This document shows, piece after piece, positions 53,661-61,333 of a stretch of 64,000 nt of DNA. The stretch's first letter is position 1. Every line of letters starts with the position of its first letter. The stretch comes from Duganella dendranthematis (lineage in GTDB: Bacteria; Pseudomonadota; Gammaproteobacteria; Burkholderiales; Burkholderiaceae_D): assembly GCF_012849375.1 (NCBI RefSeq), contig NZ_CP051684.1, positions 4,836,001-4,900,000 of the forward strand. The letters run 5' to 3'. Both the position numbers and the translations under genes were made by a program. The notes below the pieces were generated by a model. That model worked only from the letters and a program-made list of their open reading frames with translations. It did not search any database and had not been told where the DNA came from.

Positions 53661-55736
53661 TTGAACATAGAACTGGCATCGCTCAGCCGCGCCGAGCTGG
53701 AGCAGCAGCTGGCCTACAGCAGCGTGCGGCGTCATGCGCTGTTGGAGGCGATTGATGACGGCTTCTGCGTCATCCAGTTCATCGACGGGCCGCACGGGCC
53801 GTTGAGCGACTACCTGCATATCGAGGCCAACTCCGGCTACGAGCGGCATACCGGCATCGGCGGCATTGTCGGCAAGCGCCTGCGCGAGATCGAGCCGGAC
53901 AATGCCCAGACCTGGCTCGACCTGTATGGCGCCGTGCTGCGCACTGGTGAATCGGCCCGCTTTGAGCAAGAGTTCCAGGCTGTCGGCCGGCATATCGAAG
54001 TGTCGGCGATGCGCGTCGGACCGGTCGAGCTGGGGCAGGTGGCGGTGCTGTTCCGCGACATCACGGCGCGCAAGAAGACCGAGGCGGCACTGCGAGAGAA
54101 CGTGCAGCGGGTCCAGCTGGCGCTGGCGGCCGGGGCCATCATCGGCACCTGGGTTTGGGATGTGCCGCAGGACCAGTTCAGCGTCGATGAAGGCTTTGCC
54201 GAAGCGTTCGGTTTCGGGGTGGGCACGCGCCGCACCGGGTTGTCGCTGGCCGAAGTGGTGGCGAGCGTCCATCCGGACGACCGCGCCGGCCTGGCGGCGG
54301 CGATCGATGACGCGCTGCTGCGCGGCGGCGCCTATGCCCACCAGTACCGCACGCGCCGTCGCGACGGCAATTACTATTGGCTGGAAGCGAATGGCCGGGT
54401 CGAACTGGACGCCGATGGCAAGGTCAGCGCTTTCCCCGGCGTGCTGATCGATATCGACGGGCGGCGCGCGGTCGAGGCCGAACGCGACCGCGCGCTGGCC
54501 GCGTTGCGCGGGCTGAATGACACGCTGGAGCAGCGCGTCGAGCAGCGCACCGCCGCATTGCTCGAGGCCGAGGCCGCGCTGCGGCAGGCGCAGAAAATGG
54601 ACGCGGTCGGCCAATTGACCGGCGGCCTGGCGCACGACTTCAACAATATCCTGGCCGGCATTTCCGGCAGCCTGGAATTAATGAAGATCCGCCTCGGCCA
54701 GGGGCGCGTGGAAGACCTGGAGCGCCACGTCAACGCCGGCCAGTCGGCCGTCAAGCGCGCGGCGTCGTTGACGCAGCGCCTGCTGGCGTTCTCGCGCCGG
54801 CAGACGCTGGACCCGAAAACGTCCAATCTCAACCGCATCGTTGCCGGCATGCAGGAGCTGATCTCCCGTAGCATGGGTCCGGCTATCGCGGTCGAGACGG
54901 TGGCGCCGGACGGGTTGTGGAATAGCTTTGTCGACATCAGCCAGCTGGAAAACGCCTTGCTTAACCTGTGCATCAATGCGCGCGACGCCATGCCGGACGG
55001 CGGCAAGCTGCGCATCGCCAGCGCCAACCAGACGCTCGATGCGGACGCCGCCGCACAGCGCGGCCTGGCGGCCGGCGACTACGTCGCGCTGACCGTCAGC
55101 GATACCGGCACCGGCATGACACCGGAAGTGCTGGCGTGCGCCTTCGATCCGTTCTTCACCACCAAGCCGGCGGGACTGGGCACGGGACTGGGCCTGTCGA
55201 TGGTGTACGGCTTTGCCGGCCAGTCCGGCGGCGCGGTGCATATCGCTTCCGAGCCGGGCCGGGGTACCACGGTGAGCCTGCTGTTGCCGCGCCATGCGGG
55301 CGGCGAAGTGTGGGAAGAGGCCGCGCCGGATGGCGCTGCGGCGCCGGCGGTCGTGTGGCGCAAGAAAATCCTGGTGGTGGACGACGAACCTCTGGTGCGC
55401 ACGGTGGCGGTCGAGATGCTGGAGTATCTCGGCTACGACGTCATCGCGGCGGAAGACGGGCTGTCGGCGCTGACGGTGTTCGCCGCCCACGCCGACATCG
55501 ATTTGCTGATCACCGATGTCGGCATGCCGAACGGTATGAACGGCCGTCAACTGGCCGACGCCATCCGTGCCCGGCGGCCGGATCTGCCGGTGCTGTTCGT
55601 CACTGGCTACGCCGAGCACGCGGTGCTGAATCACGGCCATCTGGAACGCGCCATGCAAATCATCACCAAGCCGTTTGCCGTTGACGTGCTGGCGCGGCGG
55701 GTCAAGGCGCTGACCGAAGGCGAGGGCGGGGCGTGA
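53661..55736 (+). CDS. Hybrid histidine kinase, PAS-PAS-HisKA-HATPase-REC
   Basis: A 691-residue cytoplasmic sensor kinase. Two PAS domains lie at about 20-140 and 150-275 (the second with a PAC-like RRDGNYYWLEANGRVELD). A coiled coil follows, then HisKA with the phosphoacceptor in LTGGLAHDFNNILAG (about residue 324), HATPase_c (NLCINARDAMP, DTGTGM, GTGLGLSMVYGF) and a receiver at about 570-690 (ILVVDDEPLV, LLITDVGMP). This is a class IV-type kinase without membrane anchor. It is coupled to the TetR gene by a 4-base overlap. Confidence 0.93.
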   Translation: MNIELASLSRAELEQQLAYSSVRRHALLEAIDDGFCVIQFIDGPHGPLSDYLHIEANSGYERHTGIGGIVGKRLREIEPDNAQTWLDLYGAVLRTGESARFEQEFQAVGRHIEVSAMRVGPVELGQVAVLFRDITARKKTEAALRENVQRVQLALAAGAIIGTWVWDVPQDQFSVDEGFAEAFGFGVGTRRTGLSLAEVVASVHPDDRAGLAAAIDDALLRGGAYAHQYRTRRRDGNYYWLEANGRVELDADGKVSAFPGVLIDIDGRRAVEAERDRALAALRGLNDTLEQRVEQRTAALLEAEAALRQAQKMDAVGQLTGGLAHDFNNILAGISGSLELMKIRLGQGRVEDLERHVNAGQSAVKRAASLTQRLLAFSRRQTLDPKTSNLNRIVAGMQELISRSMGPAIAVETVAPDGLWNSFVDISQLENALLNLCINARDAMPDGGKLRIASANQTLDADAAAQRGLAAGDYVALTVSDTGTGMTPEVLACAFDPFFTTKPAGLGTGLGLSMVYGFAGQSGGAVHIASEPGRGTTVSLLLPRHAGGEVWEEAAPDGAAAPAVVWRKKILVVDDEPLVRTVAVEMLEYLGYDVIAAEDGLSALTVFAAHADIDLLITDVGMPNGMNGRQLADAIRARRPDLPVLFVTGYAEHAVLNHGHLERAMQIITKPFAVDVLARRVKALTEGEGGA

Positions 55737-56965
55737 CCGACGTCGCCGGCGCCCGCCGTTCCCGCAAGGCGCCGTCGCCGCAGGCTTTGCTGGCTGCCGC
55801 CTGCGGCATCGTCAGCAACGAGGGGCTGGCCGGACTGACGCTGCGGCCGCTGGCGGAAGCGCTGGGGGTATCGGTCACCGTGCTGACTAATCACTATGGC
55901 GCGCGCGCCGACGTCATCGCCGCAGTGTGCGACGCCGCCTGCGAACACGACCGGCAATTGCTGGACCGCTGGCGCGCCATGCTGGACGCGCTCGGCACGC
56001 TGTCGCCGTCGATTGCCGCCGGGCTGGCGGAAACCATGCTGGAGGAATGTGCGACCGAACAGCGCGCGGTGTCGGTGCTGTATCTGGAAGTGCTACATGC
56101 CTGCACCTGGGACGAGGCGCTGCGGCCGTTGTTTGCCGCCTGGTCGGCAGAGCGGCACGGCTTCTGGCAGCTGTTTGCCGAACGCGCCGAATTGGCGCCG
56201 TCCCTGCTGGCCAGCGGCTGGTGGCATGGCTACATGATTGCGGAACTGGCGTATAGCCTGGTGCTGAATCCCGTGTCGTCGTATCGCACGCTGCGGCGGC
56301 TGTGCTTGCGCCGCCTGTTTGCCGGTGGCGTAGCCACGCGTGCCGATGCCGGCGACGCCGCGCTGTTCGCACTGTTGCTAGAGCAGATGCAGGTGGTGAG
56401 CGGTGATTTGTCGGATGAACCCGGTGGCGCATCGGCCTGGGCCGCGCAGGCCGCGCGCCTCTGCGGACGCAAGCTGGCGGCGCAGGGCGTGCACGGGCTG
56501 ACGCATCGCGCCATTGCGGCGGAAATCGGCATTCCGCACACCACGCTGAGCTACCGCTACCCGGCGCAGCGCGATCTGGTGATTGCCGGCTTGGAATCGA
56601 TCATCGCCCACATCCGTTTTGCGGTGGATGCCGACAGCCTGACCGAACTGCAACGCCTGCGGGTGGAAGGCGACGGCAAGCAGCTGGACCTGGCGCGCGC
56701 CAACTTTGCGGTGGCGATTGCCGCCACGCGCATGCCCGAACTCAGCACCTACACGGCCGACATGCGCAGCCGGCGCGGCAACAATCTGGCGAAAGTCTTC
56801 ACGAAATACTTGCCGCAAACGGCCGGCATCGATGGGCTGTGCGCGCAAGTCATCTCGATGGGCCTGACGGGCCTGACCAACACCGAACCGCCCGGCGACG
56901 CGTCCGACAAGACGGTCGCCGCAGCGTTCGGTGTGGCTGCGCAGTGGCTGCAACAGCAGCCGTAG
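55733..56965 (+). CDS. Double-TetR transcriptional regulator
   Basis: A 410-residue protein with two TetR-type DNA-binding domains. The first HTH is at about 15-60 (LLAAACGIVSNEGLAGLTLRPLAEALGVSVTVLTNHYGARADVIAAV) and the second at about 245-290 (RLCGRKLAAQGVHGLTHRAIAAEIGIPHTTLSYRYPAQRDLVIAG). Each is followed by a helical ligand-type domain. Most TetR proteins are 180-230 residues, so this is a tandem fusion. The GTG start overlaps the stop of the kinase gene, which implies joint expression. Confidence 0.85.
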   Translation: MTDVAGARRSRKAPSPQALLAAACGIVSNEGLAGLTLRPLAEALGVSVTVLTNHYGARADVIAAVCDAACEHDRQLLDRWRAMLDALGTLSPSIAAGLAETMLEECATEQRAVSVLYLEVLHACTWDEALRPLFAAWSAERHGFWQLFAERAELAPSLLASGWWHGYMIAELAYSLVLNPVSSYRTLRRLCLRRLFAGGVATRADAGDAALFALLLEQMQVVSGDLSDEPGGASAWAAQAARLCGRKLAAQGVHGLTHRAIAAEIGIPHTTLSYRYPAQRDLVIAGLESIIAHIRFAVDADSLTELQRLRVEGDGKQLDLARANFAVAIAATRMPELSTYTADMRSRRGNNLAKVFTKYLPQTAGIDGLCAQVISMGLTGLTNTEPPGDASDKTVAAAFGVAAQWLQQQP

Positions 56966-56972
56966 ACTTCGC

Positions 56973-57608
56973 TTACTCGGCGTAGGCCCACAAGTCGACC
57001 AGCGTGCTGCCGCTATAGGTCAGCAGGCGGAACACGGCTGGCGCGTAGTCGCCATCCACCACCAGATAACCGTCCGACTGCGCCGGCAAGTCACCGCAGC
57101 CCGACGTGCTCAGCGACGCCTTCAGCGTATTCGGCAGCGTGCTGGCGCTCAGCTTGCCGGACAGTTTGCAACTGGTGCTACCCGCCACGATATCGCCGCT
57201 GCTGCTGACGGAAAATGCCGCCGTCGCGCCGCTCGACAGGCGCACGCTGTAGCTGCGGGCCAGCGCGCTGACCGTCACGGTGGTGGACGGCGTGGCGCTG
57301 CTGTTCAGCAGATCCAGCGTGGTGTTCTGCGTGGCGGCGGGCGTCATCTGCCAGCTGCCGTTGCCGTCGCGACGGTACAGTGCACTGGCTTGCTGGCCGC
57401 TGTTGTTGAGCACCAGCAGACGGCTGCCATCGGCCGCCGCATAGTATTTGCCGGCGGTTGGATTGGCGGCGTCGCCGGCGCTGACGGCGTAGGCGCCGGC
57501 CGCCAGTTCGGTGACCTTGACTTCAGGCGCCGGCACATCGTTGCTGCTGCCGCAGGCGCTCAGCAGCAGTGCGGCCGCACCGGCCAGGAGTGTAAGAGAA
57601 CGGTTCAT
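56973..57608 (-). CDS. Secreted lipoprotein of the SurE operon
   Basis: A 211-residue lipoprotein with lipobox LLSAC (Cys19). The mature part is low-complexity and beta-rich (Ser, Thr, Ala, Gly), with a cysteine pair (about residues 147 and 174) that may form a disulfide. No family is recognised. It begins 9 bases after the nucleotidase stop in the same direction, so it is probably expressed with the exported SurE enzyme under phosphate control. Confidence 0.72.
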   Translation of the reverse strand: MNRSLTLLAGAAALLLSACGSSNDVPAPEVKVTELAAGAYAVSAGDAANPTAGKYYAAADGSRLLVLNNSGQQASALYRRDGNGSWQMTPAATQNTTLDLLNSSATPSTTVTVSALARSYSVRLSSGATAAFSVSSSGDIVAGSTSCKLSGKLSASTLPNTLKASLSTSGCGDLPAQSDGYLVVDGDYAPAVFRLLTYSGSTLVDLWAYAE

Positions 57609-57616
57609 GGCGCGGC

Positions 57617-58564
57617 TCACTGGGCAAACAGATCACGCAGACGCAAGCGCAGCCACTGCTGGCCGGCCGGACGCTGGTCGTAGCCGACCTGCATGGCGGT
57701 CACGCTGATCTTGGTTTTGTAGACGATGGCTTCATCCTCCGCCTGGTCGGCAGTGGCGGCGGCCGGCAGCGAACCGCTCAGGCCCCATGGCGCGGCGCTG
57801 CTGAATTTCAGCGCGTAGGTATCGTAGGTGCCGATGCGCGAGAACGCCCAGCCGGCGTTGGCCGCCACCGCATCCGGGAAGTTAACGTTCAGCGCGGTGC
57901 CGGTCGGCAGCAGGGCGGAACTACCGGCCTTGGCCTGCAAGGCGGTGATCAGCCTGGTGGTCAGCTGCGCCACGGTCCTGGATTTGGCGTTGGCCAGGCC
58001 GGCGTTGTCGATGGTATCGGTGCCGGCGCTGAGGGCGATCGACGGGATGCCGCGTCCAGCAGCGAATTGGGCGTTGCCGATGGTGCCCGAGTTGATCACC
58101 ACCTTGCCGACGTTCTGGCCTTCGTTGGGGCCGGACAGCACAAGATCGGGCGCCTTGCCCCAGCGCGCTTTGGCCAGTACGTCCAGGCCGTACATGGTGG
58201 CCATCACCGGCGTGCCGTGCACGTAGTTGAAATCGCCGCCGGTGTAGCCGCTCTTGGTGAACGGGCCGACCGCCGGCGCACCGGTGACGGCGGCGCCGTT
58301 GTGGCAGCCGCCTTCGGCGTCGATCTGCGTCTTGTCGTTGTCCGCAATGATGGTGGTGGTGCTGTACATCACGATGGCGGCGCTGCGGCCGCTTTGGCCG
58401 GTACACGGTACCGAGACGATGACCGAATGGCCGGCGGCCTTCAGCTCGTCGTACAGCGCCTTCAGGTTGCTGGTCAGACCGTCATCGTTGGACAGCACGA
58501 TATTCAGGGCGAAGGCGGGGCTGGCGCACAGGGCCAGCGCGGCGCTCATGGCGAATCGTTTCAT
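57617..58564 (-). CDS. Exported SurE-type 5'/3'-nucleotidase
   Basis: A 315-residue SurE-family phosphatase with a signal peptide (residues 1-19, cleaved after AFA). The metal site begins LSNDDGLTSN (two Asp), followed by VSVPCTGQSGRSAAI, FNYVHGTPVMATMYG and LVLSGPNEGQNVG. Cytoplasmic SurE lacks a signal and is about 250 residues; this is the exported, longer form that hydrolyses nucleotides outside the membrane. A PHO-box promoter lies just upstream. Confidence 0.88.
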   Translation of the reverse strand: MKRFAMSAALALCASPAFALNIVLSNDDGLTSNLKALYDELKAAGHSVIVSVPCTGQSGRSAAIVMYSTTTIIADNDKTQIDAEGGCHNGAAVTGAPAVGPFTKSGYTGGDFNYVHGTPVMATMYGLDVLAKARWGKAPDLVLSGPNEGQNVGKVVINSGTIGNAQFAAGRGIPSIALSAGTDTIDNAGLANAKSRTVAQLTTRLITALQAKAGSSALLPTGTALNVNFPDAVAANAGWAFSRIGTYDTYALKFSSAAPWGLSGSLPAAATADQAEDEAIVYKTKISVTAMQVGYDQRPAGQQWLRLRLRDLFAQ

Positions 58565-58598
58565 GGTTTTCTTGCTCTCTCGACGTGGGAAAACCGTG

Positions 58599-58632
58599 AG
58601 AATAAGAAAACTTTATGACAACACTATGACAT
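58599..58632 (-). promoter_or_regulatory. PHO box and -10 element upstream of the nucleotidase
   Basis: On the minus strand the sequence ATGTCATAGTGTTGTCAT (58615-58632) matches the PhoB box CTGTCAT-N4-CTGTCAT at 12 of 14 defined bases, with an 11-base period. Ten bases further on is TATTCT (58599-58604), a fair -10 at the distance expected when PhoB replaces the -35. The nucleotidase ATG follows about 35 bases later. Confidence 0.75.
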
Positions 58633-58683
58633 CAGTACGAATAAATTCATCCTTGGTGTCGCCATAAAAAGACAGTTGTACGG

Positions 58684-59163
58684 TTATTCGAACTGAATGC
58701 GGGTGACGTAATACGGCTTGTAGCTATCCGCGCCGCCCTGCAGCAGGATGCCGTCGATGGTCTTGTTGGCTGCGGCCAGTTCCTTCAGCGGCACCACCAC
58801 CACCGCCCAGGTCTTGGCTTTGGGCTGGATGGTGTAGCCGGCTTCCATCGGTTTGCCGTCGGCCATGGCCTTGACGGTCAGGCTCTGGCCGCCTTCCACG
58901 CCGCCGTTGATGTAGAAGCTGACCTTGGTGAACGGCGCGCTGGAAAACGCCTCATGGTGCAGCGCCAGTCCCGACCAGGGTTCGCCTTCGACCTTGATCG
59001 GCCTGGCGCCGCCGACCGGCGCCGAAAACTGGACTTTGGCCCAGCTCCAGTTCTGCCAATCGTTTTTGAGTTCATCGTCGTAGGCGACGAAAGGGGAGGT
59101 GGTTTGCGCCAGGGCTGGCAGGATGGTGGTGCAGGCCGCGATGGCCAACAGGATGTGTTTCAT
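58684..59163 (-). CDS. Small secreted carbohydrate-binding-like protein
   Basis: A 159-residue protein with a signal peptide (residues 1-19, ending ALAQ). The mature part reads as a single beta-sandwich: FVAYDDELKNDWQNWSWAKVQF, SGLALHHEAFSSAPFTKVSFYINGG and YYVTRIQFE. The pattern (DDxLxxxWQNWSW with terminal tyrosines) resembles carbohydrate-binding modules of glycoside hydrolases and expansin-like proteins. It stands alone, without a catalytic domain. Ligand unknown. Confidence 0.7.
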   Translation of the reverse strand: MKHILLAIAACTTILPALAQTTSPFVAYDDELKNDWQNWSWAKVQFSAPVGGARPIKVEGEPWSGLALHHEAFSSAPFTKVSFYINGGVEGGQSLTVKAMADGKPMEAGYTIQPKAKTWAVVVVPLKELAAANKTIDGILLQGGADSYKPYYVTRIQFE

Positions 59164-59301
59164 GTCGTCTCCGATTATGCTCGCATGGGTGCGAATTATT
59201 GTGAAATGCCAACCCATTTTGCGAGCACGTCAACGGCGGCGCAAGGACGAATTTCACCAACCGTTCTAATGAAATCCGCCAGCGCCGCCGTCGCCGGTGA
59301 C

Positions 59302-61239
59302 TTATGGTTTTGCTGGTAGTACCTGCACCTCAATGCCCGAATACATCGCCGGCGCGTGATAGACGCGCTGGGTCGCCTTCTGGAAGTCTTCCGGCTTGGC
59401 TTTCGGAATATCGACGAAGGTTTGCGGGTTCAGATCGACCAGCGGGAACCACGAGCTCTGGATCTGCACCATGATGCGGTGGCCGCGGCGGAAGGTGTGG
59501 TTGATGTCGCTCATGCTGTAACTGACGGTTTCCACCTTGCCTGGCGTGAACGGCTGCGGATTGTCGAAACCGTTGCGGAATTTACCACGCAGCGGGTCGC
59601 CGCGCACCAGTTGCTGGAAGCCGGCCATGGTTACCTGCGGCTTGGCCGTGTCGCCGCCGCGCGGACGCTCGTCGCCGTCATCGCCGGCCGGGTATTCCGG
59701 CGGGTAGACGTCGATCAGCTTGACCACCCAGTCGGCGTCGGTGCCGGTGGTGGAGACGAACAGCTTGGGCTTGACCGGGCCGGCGAAGGTGACGTCTTGC
59801 TCCAGCGGCTCGCTGCGGTAGGTCAGCACGTCCGGACGGGTCGAGGCGAAGCGCTGGTCGCCGACCATGTATTCCTTCGGCGCGCCGTTGGCCGGGTAGG
59901 CGGTGAACGGCACCGGCTTGCGCGGATCGGCCACGTATTCGTCGAAGGCGGCGCCGGCGGCCGGCTGTTTCCAGCTCAGCGTGCCGTTGTCGCCCAGGTA
60001 CAGCGTGCGGGCCTGGGCCTGTTTCGGTGGCCAGGCCGCGTAGTTGCGCCAGACGTTGCTGCCGGTTTCAAACGCGGTCACCTCGGCCAGATTTTTGCCC
60101 TTGGCGTCTTTCAGGTGCTGCTCGAAAAACGGGAACTGGATATTGGTGCGGAAATACTCGCTGGTCTTGCTGTCGAAGTTGACGTAGCCCAGACGCTTGC
60201 CTTCGCCGCGCGCCCAGCCGCCGTGCACCCACGGACCCATCACCAGGCCGCTGTAGGTGGTCGGGTTGTTTTTCTTGATGCTGGCGTAGGTGGTCAGCGG
60301 GCCTTGCAGGTCTTCGGCGTCATACCAGCCGCCGACGGTCAGCACGGCGGCCTTGATGTTTTTCAGGTGGGCGGCGATGTTACGCGACTTCCAGAATTCG
60401 TCGTAGGTGCTGTGGTCGATGGTAGGGCGCAGCAGTGCTTGCTGTTTCGGCGTCATCGTACCGAGGATGTTGGACAGCGTCAGGTGCTTGAGGAAGAACT
60501 CGTAGCCGTCGGCGGTGCCGTAGTCGAAGCGGTCCCAGGTTTTCGGCAGCGGCGTCGGATTTTCCGCTTCCACGAAGGCCGAGTAGAAATCGAAATTGGC
60601 GGCCAGCATGAAGGCGCCGCCGTGGTAGGAGTCGTCGTTCATGAACAGGTCGGTCACCGGCGCCTGCGGCGACGCGGCTTTAATGGCCGGGTGCGAGTCG
60701 ATGATGCTGGCCGAGGTGTAGAAGCCCGGGTACGAAATGCCCAGGATGCCGACCTTGCCGTTGTTGTTGGCGACGTTCTTCAGCAGCCAGTCGACGGTGT
60801 CGTGCATGTCTTCGCTCTCGTTGCCCTGGCCCTTGGTGCGGTTAGGGTTGACGTGCGGCGTCATTTCCTGCCACTTGCCTTCCGACATATAGCGGCCGCG
60901 CACGTCCTGCTTGACGAAGATATAGCCGCTGTCCTCGAACTCCTGCGACGGGCCGATGTGTTCCGGATAGTAGTCTTCACCGTAATGCAGTTCGCCGCCC
61001 GACTGCACGCCGGCGCTGTACGGCGTGCGCTGCATCAGGAAGGGATAGCTCTTGCTGCTGTCCTTGGGCACATAGACCACGGTGAACAGCTTGACGCCGT
61101 CGCGCATGGGAATGTTGAATTCATACTTGGTGTAATGCTCGCGCAGGCTGTACTTCGGCGCATCGGCGGCCAGCACGCTCTGGTGGCACACGCCTCCCAG
61201 CATCAACGACAGGGCAAGGGCGGTAAGACGGGCTTTCAT
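59302..61239 (-). CDS. CocE/NonD-type hydrolase (alpha-amino-acid ester hydrolase-like)
   Basis: A 645-residue secreted serine hydrolase with a signal peptide (residues 1-25). The alpha/beta-hydrolase part contains the acidic/oxyanion segment YIFVKQDVRGRYMSEG and the nucleophile Ser169 in GISYPGFY. A C-terminal jelly-roll domain (LFVSTTGTDADWVVKLIDVYPPEYP) is present. This architecture fits the peptidase S15/CocE family: cocaine esterase, glutaryl-7-ACA acylase and alpha-amino-acid ester hydrolase. The true substrate is likely an ester or amide, possibly a beta-lactam or peptide derivative. Confidence 0.92.
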   Translation of the reverse strand: MKARLTALALSLMLGGVCHQSVLAADAPKYSLREHYTKYEFNIPMRDGVKLFTVVYVPKDSSKSYPFLMQRTPYSAGVQSGGELHYGEDYYPEHIGPSQEFEDSGYIFVKQDVRGRYMSEGKWQEMTPHVNPNRTKGQGNESEDMHDTVDWLLKNVANNNGKVGILGISYPGFYTSASIIDSHPAIKAASPQAPVTDLFMNDDSYHGGAFMLAANFDFYSAFVEAENPTPLPKTWDRFDYGTADGYEFFLKHLTLSNILGTMTPKQQALLRPTIDHSTYDEFWKSRNIAAHLKNIKAAVLTVGGWYDAEDLQGPLTTYASIKKNNPTTYSGLVMGPWVHGGWARGEGKRLGYVNFDSKTSEYFRTNIQFPFFEQHLKDAKGKNLAEVTAFETGSNVWRNYAAWPPKQAQARTLYLGDNGTLSWKQPAAGAAFDEYVADPRKPVPFTAYPANGAPKEYMVGDQRFASTRPDVLTYRSEPLEQDVTFAGPVKPKLFVSTTGTDADWVVKLIDVYPPEYPAGDDGDERPRGGDTAKPQVTMAGFQQLVRGDPLRGKFRNGFDNPQPFTPGKVETVSYSMSDINHTFRRGHRIMVQIQSSWFPLVDLNPQTFVDIPKAKPEDFQKATQRVYHAPAMYSGIEVQVLPAKP

Positions 61240-61333
61240 GGAATCCTTGTGGATGAGATGGCAAACCCGCCTAGTGTAAACCGGCTGGATACGTTAAATT
61301 GGAAAAATTTACTATTTTCAGGAACTCCGCTGC

